This document shows, piece after piece, positions 1 to 11,524 of a stretch of 64,000 bases of DNA. Positions within the stretch are counted from its first letter, which is position 1, and each line of letters opens with the position of its first letter. The position numbers were made by a program, and so were the translations under genes. The DNA is from Mikania micrantha (taxonomy: Eukaryota; Streptophyta; Magnoliopsida; Asterales; Asteraceae): assembly GCA_009363875.1 (NCBI GenBank), contig CM018680.1, forward strand, positions 11,291,625 through 11,355,624. The letters run 5' to 3'. Below the pieces are notes generated by a model. The model had not been told where the DNA came from. It made no database searches and saw nothing but the letters and a program-made list of their open reading frames with translations.

Positions 1-540
1 ATGTAGTATAATGACTCCTATGTTACTAGGAAATTGATATGATGAAGTAGTGCTAGCATGACAGGTTTAGGATATCATGGTGACTATGATGAATGCCTTT
101 TATGATGCTAGCATGAAATGGATGATGATTATGTCGAATGGTGATATGAGGCTAGTGTATCATGTAAGATAAATGAATGATGTCCTTATAAGTGTTATAG
201 AGTAAGTATGAATGATGACCTGGTAATATCAGGATATGGAGCCAATCGGGCTATAAACACAGAGTCAACCACCACTATAACCGGGTATGGTTGCTACGGT
301 ATTTGTTACAGGGTAAGTATGGTTGTTTAAGTACTTGTTACTGGGTAAGTATGGATCTGCCGAATGCTTCGGCGGGTCAGGATTAACGGCTATGGAGCCT
401 TGTGCCGGCATAAGCCCATTGTTACGCTCGGTAGCAGTGGTTGTATAATGATGATTAGGATATTTATGTGATCAGGGTTGGATGATGTGAACGAAATGAT
501 GTTTTATGTTCGATATGATTGAAACAGTGATGCATGATGT
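1..540. other. Repeat-derived sequence, no gene
   Basis: No open frame of note. The text is rich in ATG/TGA-type words and in repeated phrases such as GGGTAAGTATGG (two copies near 310-355). It ends where pol-like coding sequence begins around 545, so it looks like part of another LTR joined to, or inserted in, a gypsy pol. I cannot place its ends. Confidence 0.4.
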
Positions 541-741
541 ATGATGAGTAGGAAGTGTCTGGCAGACGAGCAGGCACATGTTTCTATAAATGACACTGAA
601 GTTAATGCAAAGCTAAACTACATAGAAAAACCAGTTGCAATTGTCGACACAAAAGAAAACAATTGCATAACAAGACGATTAGACAAATTACGGTTTAATG
701 GAAACACCGAAAGGAATTTGGGGTTTTTCATGGGAGACTGA
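541..741 (+). pseudogene. Ty3/gypsy polyprotein C-terminal end, degenerate
   Basis: The 66-residue frame begins with KCLADE and continues with NAKLNYIEKPVAIVDT. It aligns by eye with the end of the intact chromovirus polyprotein elsewhere in the window (KKCLSDE followed by EQLRFIEEPAEIMD, 39030-39130). That is the linker and chromodomain-like tail behind integrase. The tryptophan-rich chromodomain core is lost after LDKLRFN. Upstream pol is absent, so this is a 3' remnant. The stop codon is followed by a conserved 3' UTR motif and a polypurine tract, which fixes the orientation. Confidence 0.6.
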
Positions 742-787
742 AGACGAGACGAAACGATTCTACCCACATTGTTTGAGACGTAACAGG

Positions 788-823
788 TTTCGAGGACGAA
801 ACCTATTGTAAGGAGGGTAGATT
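788..823 (+). promoter_or_regulatory. Conserved 3' motif and polypurine tract of gypsy element
   Basis: TTTCGAGGACGAAAC is followed by the purine-rich AAGGAGGGTAGA (810-821) and then TGTAACAGCC at 824. The same order (GGGACGAAA, purine tract, TGTGACA) precedes the 3' LTR of the complete chromovirus at 39789-39825. This is the plus-strand primer site for reverse transcription and marks the start of the LTR. Confidence 0.75.
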
Positions 824-1013
824 TGTAACAGCCGAAAATTTTGCACATTTGATCGCGTATGAAATCCACGCTGATTTGACAATCGAAATTATTACAGGAT
901 GGTAGTATGCGAGAAATGGTGAACGTGGGCGAAAACCGTGCGCGAAGCGGAGTTACGGATTGTCCGGAATCGCGAAACGAAAGAAAATTTTCAACGTATG
1001 GAATTTTGGACTC

Positions 1014-1138
1014 GTCGCGGTACGCGACGAAGTGGTTGAAGATCCTTCGCGGTACGCGATGGACCAAAATATCTGAAATCCTCCGGATTTCGTCGCGGTA
1101 CGCGAAGCTTTGTTTTGCTTCTGGTCGCGGTACGCGAC
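1014..1138 (+). repeat. Four copies of a GTCGCGGTACGCGAC inverted-repeat motif
   Basis: Copies lie at 1014-1028, 1046-1060, 1092-1106 and 1124-1138; two are perfect and two carry end changes. GTCGCG and CGCGAC are inverted around GTA. The cluster lies in the first part of the LTR, where U3 regulatory sequence is expected. The same core recurs in the minus-strand LTR at 11525-11652. Confidence 0.8.
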
Positions 1139-1990
1139 GGGTGGAAACCGACTTTAAATTGATAAGATCATCAGATTAACATTTCAGAAGTTATTTTTCT
1201 TTCTTCCTCGAACTCAGACCTCCAAAATACGATCTGATCGAATTTTGATCATCAAAACCTTGATTTCAAGCTGTAGAAACATCATAAACGAGCTGGGAAT
1301 AATCGTTACAACATCGGATCATCAGTTTTCGATCGAAAATTCATCTGAACAGGTATTGATTCGATTTCTTCTACTAGTTTGATAATAGTTGGATTAGATT
1401 TAATATTGGATTATTATTTAGTGGTTATTATGGTTGATTGAGAATATTAAATGAGAATAAACCTACGGGTTGTTGTTCATGATCAAGATTCTCTTGATAT
1501 GTATGACATCATTTAAGAGGATATTAACACATGTGAATGGATTAATGAGTTTTATGGATATGTGTATAACCATGAAATTGGTATGATTATATATTATGTG
1601 ATCATAGAACATGTGTGAATATTTATATAATCAAAGGGCTGTGGGTATGGAAACAATTGAGAAAGGAAGCAAAGTAATGTTTTATGAAATTATGGGTGAT
1701 ATGATTGGGTATAAGGATTGATGTGAATTACCAAGGACATTGGTATGATTGAAAAAAAGTAAATGAGTGTTATGTGAATGAGAGTAAGGTAATGCATGAA
1801 TGTCAAGTATGGGTGAAAGTGGTTAGGATAAGTCATGTGTGTAAAGACACGGTTTAATTTAACCACTAGCCCTATTAGGTTTATATAAGAATGCTTGAAT
1901 TATGTGTTAAAGTAATAATGTTATACAGGTTATTAACAATTCCTAAAGCCGAGGCTAGTTGGGAATTTATTGTAAGTCAAGCTTTGGATT

Positions 1991-2125
1991 AAGGTGAGTT
2001 CTATGAGCCCTCTTTTACTATTTTAACGTTTTAGGGCTGATATGCATGCATGATAAATATCTTTGAAATGATTGTGAGTTTTTATAGCCCTGTTTTAAAT
2101 GTTTTACCATTCTGGGCTGATATGC
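1991..2125 (+). promoter_or_regulatory. Splice-donor plus hairpin module, duplicated
   Basis: First copy: AAG|GTGAGTT at 1991-2000, then AGCCCT (2006-2011) paired with AGGGCT (2033-2038), then CTGATATGCATG. Second copy: TGTGAGTT (2073-2080), AGCCC (2086-2090) paired with GGGCT (2114-2118), then the same CTGATATGCATG. The function as a leader-intron donor with a stem is inferred from recurrence in other LTR families in this window. Confidence 0.55.
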
Positions 2126-2569
2126 ATGTTGTAAAGTTATTATATGAAAGTGATCTTAACCTGATTATGATCAAGTAAGGAATGTTTTCAGGAAAAGAAC
2201 GTTTTTAAGTAAGAAATGTTATCAGGAAAAGAACGTTTTCAAGTAAGGAATGTTTTAAAATGTAAAGAATGTTTTAAGTCTCAACTGTAGTTGAGAAGAA
2301 AATGATTTTAAGAGTCTCTTAGGAGACGTAATGAATGTTTGAGTTCTCAACCGAGGTTGAGAAGTAAATGATTTTAAGAACCTCAGCTGAGATGTCAAGG
2401 ATGTTTTAAAGACTCAACTACGGTTGAGAAATGAGTGATTTTAAAAGTCTCGGCCGAGGTTAATTAGAAAATGTGATTTTGAGGTCCCGGCTGCGGTTGG
2501 GCAAATGTTGAGCACTGCGGTGCGGATAACGGTTTATGATTATAATGGGTGATATTTAATTCTAATAAA

Positions 2570-3214
2570 TATTTTTTAATATCGTTGTATCGATTTATTG
2601 ATCGAATTATATTGTTTTTACGCGATTAGATTATTTGTTCGCGAATTAATAAAATTGTTTCGTTTAAATTTATTTATGATGAGTTTCAAAATTGTAAAAT
2701 AGGAAATATTTTATTTCCTTAAATTTATGATCGTTCTTCGTTTTCGTTTTCGTTTCGTCAGAACGCGTCACCATCGCGCGTATTCGTTCGAATCGTCATT
2801 CGAACGAACACGACGATGGTTTGGCTTTCTGATTCTTGTTCTCTACTTTTCAGTCATTATTTTAGAATGTTAAACTCTCAGAATGATTCGTACAGATCGT
2901 CACCTATACGAATAATTCGTCTGTTTAGCATTCCGTAACAACAACCGTTATGGTTTCGTTCTGTTTAACCTCACATACGTTTATACACAATAGCATCAAA
3001 TCAAGTATCTGTATTTCAACACTATGTTGTCTGATATGTTTCTGACTGTTAAACCTTAAGGTTTTAGTCAGATTTCAGACAATCGTATAATAATCTCATA
3101 TCAAGTATAATGTATCAATAGTATAAATATAGTTTCACGTAATGTGTACCTGAGTTACTGTACGAGTTACTGTTGCGATCACTGTTCCGGCACGCGTCCG
3201 GCACTGATGTTACA
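2570..3214 (-). mobile_element. Gypsy LTR 5' portion, minus strand, truncated
   Basis: On the minus strand it starts TGTAACATCAGTGCCGG at 3214. Much of it matches, in the same orientation, the first 700 bases of the LTR whose right edge is at 9755. Shared stretches include TCGTTCGAATCGTCATTCG on the plus strand and GATGAGTTTCAAAATTGTAA. It is a related but distinct subfamily. The promoter and downstream half are missing because it meets family F1 near 2560. Confidence 0.6.
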
Positions 3215-5092
3215 TAACCAAAGTTTAGCCTCATTGTGGTTCTACGTAGAACTATCGCATCTATATTGATCAAATCCAATACTCATCATATAAGGATTAC
3301 CCTAAATGAAGCTAACTCGTTTGAAAAGGTGATTCAACCCGAAATCTATTCTTTTTTTAATGCACTCTTCTTAAAGATTTGTAGCCCAACTTGCTTCTTA
3401 TCATTACTCATATGACAATTGATAAAGTACAACAAGGTTTGGCACATACAAATAGTCACCTAGCTATCAACCAGAATTTATTGCCTTATATCTTAGCATT
3501 CTCCATAACAAATCCGTTACCTAGACTATTGATATTAAAGTTCCATACCCACGACTGTTACAGTTAAAAAAATTCGACTTTCTTTGACAAAATTTCAAGG
3601 GAATTTTTGGGTATCTACATTTGATTTGTTGTAACACCACAATTTGCTATGGTATGTGACCGACTAAGCTTCACTGATAGTGTAATGTGTTAGCCGCGGT
3701 GCACCTTGCACATAAAATCCGGATGGTATCTAGAATGTGAGAATTAGAGTTGGATAGAGAATTAGCCTTAGAGTGGAAATCACAATCCCTTCTACCTTGC
3801 ATCTTGTACAAATGATGGCCATTTTTTGACAAATTTTAAACACCCTGTCTATTTACAAGTCATTGTAGGGCATCCACAACTTGTGTATCTATGTGACATC
3901 CATCAAAATTTGGGTACAAACCTACTCTCTAAACTACTAAATTCTCTTACCATTACTAAATTTTATCCTTAACTATATTCGAAAGAATGCCCGACTACTA
4001 TTTTACTAAATGTCGATTCACACCCTAATTGAGCTACATACTCATCGGATGATAGAAACTTTATGCTTTGGAAGCTAAGTCCTTAGCCTAAAAAAAAACC
4101 TTTTGAAAAATTTGAAATTGTTCGTCGACAACTCGATTGAGAGCTTTTGAAGAACAATGCAAACTTCCGAATAAAACCCACTAACCAAACTTTGGCGAAT
4201 TCTCAAATATTTAACTCCACTACCTGAAATATCTCAAACCTCGAATAAGTTAACTTAACCATCCGACCTAGTAACTTTTCAAGGGTTAAATCCTTCCAAA
4301 GAGTAACAAACTACTTTTTCTAGCATGAAACTTTCCCAACATGGAACTTAAACTATATCTCGAGTGACTTGAACGTTGACTCACCTCCTCTATCGGCACC
4401 TTCCAATGTCTTAACTAAAGTACAATATGAAATACTTGACGGAAGGTCACTACAAGAAACTTAACCATGCTTTCTCTCAATGATGGTGACTCACGCAAGT
4501 CGACAGCCTTCCATATGCCTTAGGACACGAAAACACAATATCTCCTTGATATTGTACTCAAACCTCATTTCCCAACTACCATTGATTTCAAATTGCATTA
4601 AATAAATTGATCTTTAACATGTTATCTCCCTTAATCCTAATTCAATTTTACTAGAAAAAAAAATCTCTCAAGTTACTTGTTATTCACATGATACTCCTAC
4701 AATATGAGATTCAAAGTTTGTGTTTCTCACCGGGTAGTTATTCTCTAGTAACTAGATAGCATTTCTTCATCCTACTCTCACTTGAGCACCACATGACATG
4801 TCAATTATTAAAAGCCAAGATATGTACTCAGATTTTTTATATATGCACACCAACCATGACGCACATCTACATAAGAACATAAGAACCTAACCTTTGACAA
4901 TGATTATTCATACTGACAATAATTAGCTACAATGCCATCTCTTTTGAGCACTGATGCCTTGAGTACTTAGCTCATGATTAGACCTTGGCACAGCTACAAG
5001 ATTAACTCATACTAACATTCCATCACTCTTTTGAGTTAATTATAGGGAATTCAAAGACAAATATAATCCCTAGACAAGGTTCAAATATAATC
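3215..5092. other. No recognisable gene
   Basis: About 1.9 kb of AT-rich sequence with no long open frame and no protein motif I can recognise on either strand. A short direct duplication (AATATAATCCCTAG) lies at about 5060-5097. Its position between a minus-strand LTR start and a minus-strand gag remnant makes degenerate internal retrotransposon sequence plausible, but I see no direct support. Confidence 0.4.
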
Positions 5093-5440
5093 CCTAGCGT
5101 AGACATTATTTAAAAGAAACATACCGGTCACGATGTTCGGGTCATCCTTGGCTTCCCCCGAGCCAATCACGAAAGCTCGACCCTTGGCTGCACCACCTCC
5201 CGCCTTTTTCAACTGAGGGCAATCCCTCCTCATGTGGCCCGGCTTGCCACACTCATAACACCCCTTAAGAGTGTTCTCGTTGTTGTTCTGGTTGAAGTTG
5301 TTGTTGTTGTTTGGAAGCTTTGACCTACAATCCTTGGCCATGTGGCCATGTCGTCCGCATTTCAGGCAACAATACCATTCGCATTGCCCGAAGTGGTGAT
5401 AGGAACATCGATTACACCCCGAGCCGGCGGGAACGGATCG
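5093..5440 (-). pseudogene. Ty3/gypsy gag zinc-knuckle and protease N-terminal fragment
   Basis: The minus frame shows CX2C-type knuckles in series (CNRCSYHH, CLKCGRHGHMAKDC, CYECGKPGHMRRDC), then PQLKKAGG and GRAFVIGSGEAKDDPNIVTG. This matches, in order, the gag-protease junction of the intact chromovirus (35580-35990), including FLLNN. The frame then breaks at about 5100, just before the protease active site, and the N-terminal gag domain is missing. It is a minus-strand remnant, probably of the element whose LTR lies to its right. Confidence 0.75.
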
Positions 5441-7304
5441 GGTTTTCCCGTCGGGCAGAAGGTTCCCGGGGCGCGATATCGTTGTGATAATCAATTGATC
5501 AGATTGTTTACATAGCACATGATAATATAAATGAGAAATGCTAACACATCGATGATATAGAATTACAAGATTAAATTACAATGTATCGTTCATAATTTAA
5601 TCGAGTAAATCTATTAAAAGAATCAATATAACTATATCTTGTATATGTACAAGATATACAAAAGATGATTCATTGTTCTTGTCACCAAAAGCATGCAACA
5701 CAAAATAAAGCTAGGTCTTCTAAAAGTCCACTAGCTTAATCCTTGCATGTAAGTAGCTACACTTGTTCATCACCTGAGAAAACATGTATTTAGACAAAGT
5801 CAACACTAGGTTGGTGAGTTCATAAGTATGTTAATTGAAAACCTTGATTCATTCACATGCACAATCACAATGTATATTATGTTACTTGTATGTCATTTGT
5901 TCCACTTGTTCACCCAATGGCTCCTCCATAGTTGTATGTACAAGTGATGTGACACCGGATCAAGCATGCTTATATATAGGGCATACGAAAGGGTCAAGCC
6001 CAGACGCCATCCCACCACATGGTCAAACAAGTCCCACACTACTTGCAATTCAACTATGGATTTCCATTCCCAAATTCCACATGTTCATACCATTCTTGAA
6101 TCACCTGTGATAACTTGTATAGAATAATATAATGATGTAATTGTAGTTATCGAACAGAAGTTAGGTAACCATTATATATGTTAAGGATATTAGATTTATC
6201 AAATCTGTTCCTTGTATTATTCTATAATCGTGGGGTTAACTGTTGTTACACTTTTAAATATTAAGAGTGTTAGTTAACCACTTGCAATATGTTCTTGAAC
6301 TATAGTGCATAGAGCCTAAAAGGAATCCATTGAAATCCTCATGTAATCAGATTTCAATGCATCCGATTTATCTCTACCACCTTGTATGTCTAGTGTCCTC
6401 AACGAAATCTATTACTAGTAGTGTAACATGAGAGAAGATCACTTTCTCAACCTACTAGTCAATAGGATTTCCGCTGGATTAATTACTTATCACTGTAGAT
6501 TAATATCACCATGTGTCGCTTTCCAGAACCTGACTTGAGGTCGCCCTGTCACCGGTCATACGTTACCGGCCAATGAATCAATACGATCAACATACTAGCC
6601 CTACAAGCTAGAGCTTTGTCAACCTATGGTACCATTATGCTATCGTCGGTTTAGTCACGTCAAACTAACTGGTCAGCGAATTAAAGGGACTTACATGATC
6701 CACTTGTACAACTGGCACATGATTGGAGTGATATAATACAACAGGTCAATAGTAACTAATTGTAATTGTATTCATCTTTGATATTGTTCTCATTGTCATA
6801 TGTTCTCCTTGTTATTAACAAATTTAAATAAGAGCTTGTCTTATTACATTATGTTAATCATTTGAATGAATGATGTGGTTATCATGAAGTTACATTATCA
6901 TGATTATCATTCTTTGTTCCATATTCTCTTGTAATATGCGTTGAGTTGTAAAGCTAAGGGTTAAAAGGACTTGTCCTATTACACTTACTTAACTCTTGTA
7001 TCGAATGTTAATACAAAGATATGTAATATCTTTATAACATTCATATGTTTGCTTGTAATTGTTCCAATGTCTGTTTATGTAAGAATAACTGAGTGTTATA
7101 AGAGAAAATCTTATAACTATATTATTCTAATGTATTGATGAATTAATAAAATATATAATCTTGTTCATCTGATTATACATGTCATGTCATGTCATGATCA
7201 TACAAGCATGCATACAATGATAAGCGATAATAAACAATTAAGTATTATCTAAATCAAAGTATAAATAACATGTTAAGCAAAACTTTTAAATAAATAAAAG
7301 TAAA

Positions 7305-7374
7305 CATGTTTCTCAGCCCCATAGAGTTTAAAATCAGTTAAGATTAAAGTAAAAGGGGCATATGAACTCACCTT
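7305..7374 (-). promoter_or_regulatory. Splice-donor plus hairpin module
   Basis: Minus strand: CAAG|GTGAGTTCATAT, then GCCCC (7359-7355), a loop of about 34 nt, GGGGC (7320-7316), then TGAGAAACATG. The stem is five G-C pairs. The sister LTR at 50050 has GTCCC/GGGAC in the same place, so one pair has changed on both sides. Confidence 0.55.
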
Positions 7375-7779
7375 GTAGTAGTAGGAGTTGACTTAGCTTA
7401 CATAAGGAATGCACGCGCTCTTGTTTGAACTTGAGTTTGTTTTCACGATCCTGTAGTGATTTCACATTGTTGTAACTTATAAGTATAGTTATATGAATTC
7501 ATGTGTGTGTTTGTGCTAACCTTAAAATTGGTTAACACTCGAGAGTATTGGTCATTGTTCTTCCTTCAGCCCATTTTGGTTGGTATATGCTTGCATATTC
7601 CTTGATTTGTTTGAGTTACACTTGAAATCACTTGTAAATTTACTAAAGCTACTTAGTTGTTAAGTGTTGAGAGCTTAAGTCCAAAATCTTGCAAATCCTG
7701 CAGTAGCTTAGTTATAATTTCATGCATGTTATCATAATTGCTTAGTTTAATGTATTAGCTTTTCCTCTTTATCATTGGG

Positions 7780-8060
7780 CCGAATGTGGGTTTTGTCTTG
7801 GGCTCATGAACGAGGTTTCATTGGGTTAGTCCTAGTGTCGTGGACTAGGTTACCACATGGGCCAAATTTAGGTTCACATGGGCCAAGTAGGACTGCTTGG
7901 GCCTAACCGCATGTGGGCCGCATCAAGATGATGGGCCGGTTATAATGGTTCGGGTAGATATAGTGTTGGGCCGAATTAAATGGGTTTGAGCCGAGTGTAC
8001 ACAAGTTGGGTCGATTGGCCATTGTGTTGGGCTAGATCATTAGAGCCGGCTTTCACATAA
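7780..8060 (-). repeat. TGGGCC/TGGGCT-rich tract in LTR
   Basis: TGGGCC and close variants (TTGGGCCG, TGGGCCAA, TGGGCCGG) occur about ten times in 280 bases. TGGGCY is the known core of plant site II elements bound by TCP factors. Here the tract lies downstream of the TATA-like site in the transcription sense. Binding is inference. Confidence 0.6.
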
Positions 8061-8080
8061 CAGCGAACCTTAGTGGTTCC

Positions 8081-8545
8081 TCACACAAGGTTCGGCCCCA
8101 TGAGTTTATTTTGACCAAGGGTTCGTGACAATCAAAGGCTCGTCCACACGAGAGCTTCAGCTAGGGTTCGGGGATGGCTGCATGCAATTTGTTCGTGAAT
8201 TTGCATGAGGTTCGGTCATGCCTTCCTGTTCATAGGTTTGTCTACCATCATGGGTTCGCCGAAGGCATGGTTCGGCTAGATTTTAACTGGCAAGGGTTCG
8301 TGAGTCACCATGTAGGTTCGGCGAGTAGGGTTCGGCTAAGATCTGATGTGCAAGTTCGTTACAACTGGTTTGGTGGTTATCAAAGGTTCGGTTAAAGGTT
8401 GAGGGTTCGGTGAGGGAAAAAGGTTCGCTACAGGAGAGTTCGGCCATGTGTGAGCAGGTTAAGAAATTTGTGGGTTCGTGAAGACCATGCAAGGTTCGGC
8501 TGGTCTGTGCTCACCCAACAAGGTTCGCGACAACCATGGGTTCGG
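8081..8545 (-). repeat. GGTTCG motif array in LTR leader
   Basis: About sixteen copies of GGTTCG occur in 460 bases, spaced roughly 15-45 nt and often extended to GGTTCGGCT or GGGTTCGTGA. The bases between copies are not repeated, so this is not a simple tandem repeat. The sister LTR has the reverse complement (CGAACC) at 48790-49130, so the motif is kept in orientation relative to transcription. Several short open frames across the tract are unlikely to be coding. Confidence 0.75.
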
Positions 8546-8965
8546 CCAGCTTGGCTCCCACGAACCCTGTGCGCTCGCCATCATCCTCCTGCTCGAACCC
8601 TTGGTCTGACCATGTCCATGGTACTGTCTCGTCCAGATCCATTCGATATGGTATACCGTGAGCGGAGAGTAGGGTTTTACACCGGTGGGATGTTGTTTGA
8701 ACAAAAAGGGTTAGAAAACCCTAACTTCATTGATTTTCTTTAGCTCATACCTCAAATTCAGCTGGTGAAATCTTCAGATCCTTTGTACTTCTAGGTAGAG
8801 GAGGTCGAGAGCTACGCGTGGACGCAAGAAACACTCAATTTCGTTAAGAAATGAGTGATTTATGAAGGTTTGAAGTTGAATTCTTAGAAAGAGAGGGTAT
8901 GGACGGGAATTGAATGTAGAGAGAGAGTGAAAATGTGAAAAATGAAAGAGAAGGCTTCATTTAGC

Positions 8966-8978
8966 CTTTAAATACCCC
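8966..8978 (-). promoter_or_regulatory. LTR core promoter (TATA-like)
   Basis: The minus strand reads CGGGGTATTTAAAGGC, preceded by CGAATACCC. The sister LTR has CGAATACCCTCCGGG followed by TATATAAAG at 48377-48385. The conserved block upstream of a TATA box, followed in the sister by CT-rich leader sequence, supports a Pol II core promoter. Confidence 0.6.
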
Positions 8979-9807
8979 GAGGGTATTCGGGTTCGTTTCG
9001 GTTGCTCGGTTTGAGATTTTGTCGCGTATCCAGAACTTTACGCGTATTTAATTGAAATAAATAAAAGAAGATAATTTTAATTAGTAGATGAGTTTCAAAA
9101 TTGTAAAATGTTATTGATTTTATTTTATTAAATTATTTTCGTTCGTGTCGTGTTTCGTTTTCGTTTCGTCAGATCGCATCACCATCGAGCGTATTCGTTC
9201 GAATCGTCATTCGAACGAACACGACAATGGTTTTGCTTTCTGACCTTTGTTTTCTACTTTCCGGTCATCATTTCAGAACGTTAAACTCACAGATATGTTT
9301 GTGTGAATCGTCACGCACGCAAACACACTGTTAGTTCGTTATTCTGAAACAACACTGTAACTTATGTTTGAATTGTGTTTCCTCACTGTCGGACTCAACT
9401 AAACATCCTGATATCACATTGTTTTCACATTGAATTGTCGGCCAACTGATTCCTGTCATCTATGGATATCAGATCGCAACCGATTTGTTTTTGTCATTCA
9501 CTTGAACATCGTTGTTTCTCATGTTTAGTTGGGTTAACTGTACTTAGGTTTTCACTTAAATACACACAACTAATGTTTCAATTCAGTGTTGTACTTACAG
9601 TATTTAAGTTTACACAAAAATACATACAATTGTTTCTTGTAAATCTGAATTCTGCTTGTACAAATACTGTGTATACACATGAAATCACACGTAGTTACTG
9701 TTGAAAGTACACGCACCGTATGGACTTGCCGACCGGTCTGGTACTAGTTGTCACAATACACAAAATGTTTGTCATAGTATAAATGTTTGACTCAATGTAA
9801 CTAGTAT

Positions 9808-9863
9808 TCTCCCCCTATTTGAAAGCGTTTAAAAAAAGTAAAGAGGGGTCGTAAACTCACCTT
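9808..9863 (-). promoter_or_regulatory. Splice-donor plus hairpin module
   Basis: Minus strand: CTAAG|GTGAGTTTACGA, then CCCCT (9848-9844) paired with AGGGG (9816-9812), then GAGAATACTAG. It has the same order as in the other LTR families, with a shifted stem sequence. Confidence 0.5.
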
Positions 9864-10029
9864 AGTGATCAAGTAAGATATGCGTAAGCTCCTCAAGTAG
9901 ATATCGCGTCGGTCACTGGCAACCTATATTGTATACCGTACGTGAGTTTGTGTAAGTGATCGTGCTCGTGTTCGTGTTAGTGCTCGTGTTTGTGTCCAAC
10001 AACCCTTGGTTGTTCATGTTTGTCCAGGT

Positions 10030-10135
10030 CAGTCCACAATGACCGTGTTTGCTCGTGTTGGTCCACATTGACCGTGTTTGACTGTGTTGCCCAAAGTTGA
10101 CCGTGTTTGACCAGAGTTGACCGCGTCAAGTCAAC
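10030..10135. repeat. Cluster of TTGACC words within GACCGTGTTTG repeats
   Basis: The phrase GACCGTGTTTG is repeated with variations. TTGACC, a W-box type core, appears about four times in 100 bases, with GTCAAG and GTCAAC close by. It lies within the transcribed half of LTR F4. WRKY binding is only suggested by the word match. Confidence 0.5.
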
Positions 10136-10225
10136 GACCCCTTGGTGAACCGTGTGTTGGTTGTGTATCGTGTAACATTCTTGTAAGTGTTCGTCGTGTG
10201 CAAAACGCGCAAGTCGCGTCTATGG

Positions 10226-10235
10226 ACAACTTACT
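10226..10235 (-). promoter_or_regulatory. LTR TATA-like site (family F4)
   Basis: The minus strand reads ACTATAAATAGTAAG about 365 nt upstream of the AAG|GTGAGT donor at 9861. This spacing places the donor inside the LTR transcript. Confidence 0.5.
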
Positions 10236-11524
10236 ATTTATAGTGAGTTTCCATTTATGGAAAGTTTCACAAAGCATATTGATTTTATAGTTCTAGCATG
10301 CTCATTAGTCCTACGTGATCATGTTAATACATAGCACATCGTCATACGAAGTCACGTAAGTCATTTTCATCATGTTTGCACATAAAAGTTTCCTAAAATG
10401 GAAAGTTTCCATTTATAGCATACGTGATGTCGGAAACCATCTAACTTAGCATACGTTCATCATTATAACACATAATAAATCACTTAGCATGCTCAATTCA
10501 CACAAAATGTTCCTAAGTCGGTTTGTGTAAAAATAAAGTTACTATAAATAGTAACTTTGTGGTTTTGCATAGAAATGACCAATCTCACACTTCTAAACCA
10601 ATTCTTATATCACCATTATCATAATATGCCATTTAACATCATTTAAACATACTAACATGGTCTAAATTATCACTTAACAATATTTGACCCGTAAAAGTTA
10701 CTAAAAATAGCAACCATGCTAAATATGGCCATAAACATTATCCAAATCGCATTTTGAGCATCCTTATCATTCTAATAACATTTAAATAGCAATCCATAAG
10801 CATGCATGTTACTAATATCATCCTTAACACCATTTTATAGATAAAAAGTTACTAAAAATAGAAAATTCATCAAAAAAAATGTTTTTAACCATTAAGATCA
10901 CCATCTAATCTTGCAAGAACACTTATGCATTATCAAGAATCATCCCATCATCAATAAAATCATCTAGAATACCTTAGATCATCCATACATGGCATCATTT
11001 CAACACTTTATAAACACATCAAGTGACACACATACACACCCCTTCATAGATCATCATAAAACATTATCTAATCACCATAGATCATCATCAATCATACTAA
11101 AACCATTAAACCCAGAAATAAATTTCGTGCATGTGGACTATAGGTGCTTGTATGTGAGCATAATGCCTTGCATGTGTGTGTAATGGTGGTTTTAAGCCAC
11201 AAGAGATGTAGAAACTACCTTCTAAGGCTTCTTGAGGCTGATATGGTGACCAAATCGGTTTGAAAAGATCCTGGAACAACGAGTGATGCAGGTTTGAGAA
11301 GATGGTGGTGGTGTTAAACTCCAAATGTGGTTCTTCAAGCTCCTAATCTTCAAACCTCCAAGCTTGGAGCTTCAATGTGGCCTTCAATGGCTTCCTTGTG
11401 GTCAAATCAGATGTTTTCAGAGAGAAGAGGTCGAGGGATGGCGTGCTTGGCCGAAGGAAATGATGGTGAGTGATAGAGTAGCCATAATCTTCTTGGTTTT
11501 ATAAGATTTTGTCGTCTGGATGGC

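Larger units (their letters stand above)
824..2560 (+). mobile_element. Ty3/gypsy LTR (family F1), plus strand
   Basis: Starts with TGTAACAGCCG directly after a polypurine tract. It contains four copies of a GTCGCGGTACGCGAC inverted repeat (1014-1138), candidate leader splice-donor sites (AACAG|GTATTG near 1351; AAG|GTGAGT at 1991) and two copies of a donor-plus-hairpin module. The right edge is not defined: around 2560-2580 the sequence changes into an LTR fragment that reads the other way, so this LTR may be truncated there. Confidence 0.65.
5520..9755 (-). mobile_element. Long gypsy LTR (family E3), minus strand; left edge uncertain
   Basis: The right edge is TGTGACAACTAG on the minus strand at 9755. 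Reading leftward it has a U3 shared with 2570-3214 and 63372-63638, a TATA-like GTATTTAAAGG near 8970, a possible donor GAG|GTATGAGC near 8745, a GGTTCG-rich tract (8081-8545), a TGGGCC-rich tract, and a donor-plus-hairpin module at 7305-7374. U5-like sequence seems to continue to about 5520, near a gag remnant. A shorter end at 7180 is possible, because ATACA flanks both 7180 and 9755. A sister copy reads the other way at 48100-50854. Confidence 0.5.

Noticed and set aside
5770..5830. Another donor-plus-hairpin module (GTGAGTTCAT and GAGAAAACATG on the plus strand)
   Set aside because: The two words are in the wrong order and no complementary C/G arms lie between them.
8174..8743. Open frames on both strands across the GGTTCG tract
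   Set aside because: Overlapping frames on both strands arise from the stop-poor motif array. No protein family is recognisable.
7175..9760. E3 LTR as a 2.58-kb solo LTR bounded by ATACA at both ends
   Set aside because: The 5-mer match is easily due to chance, and U5-like sequence seems to continue to about 5520. Left as an alternative only.
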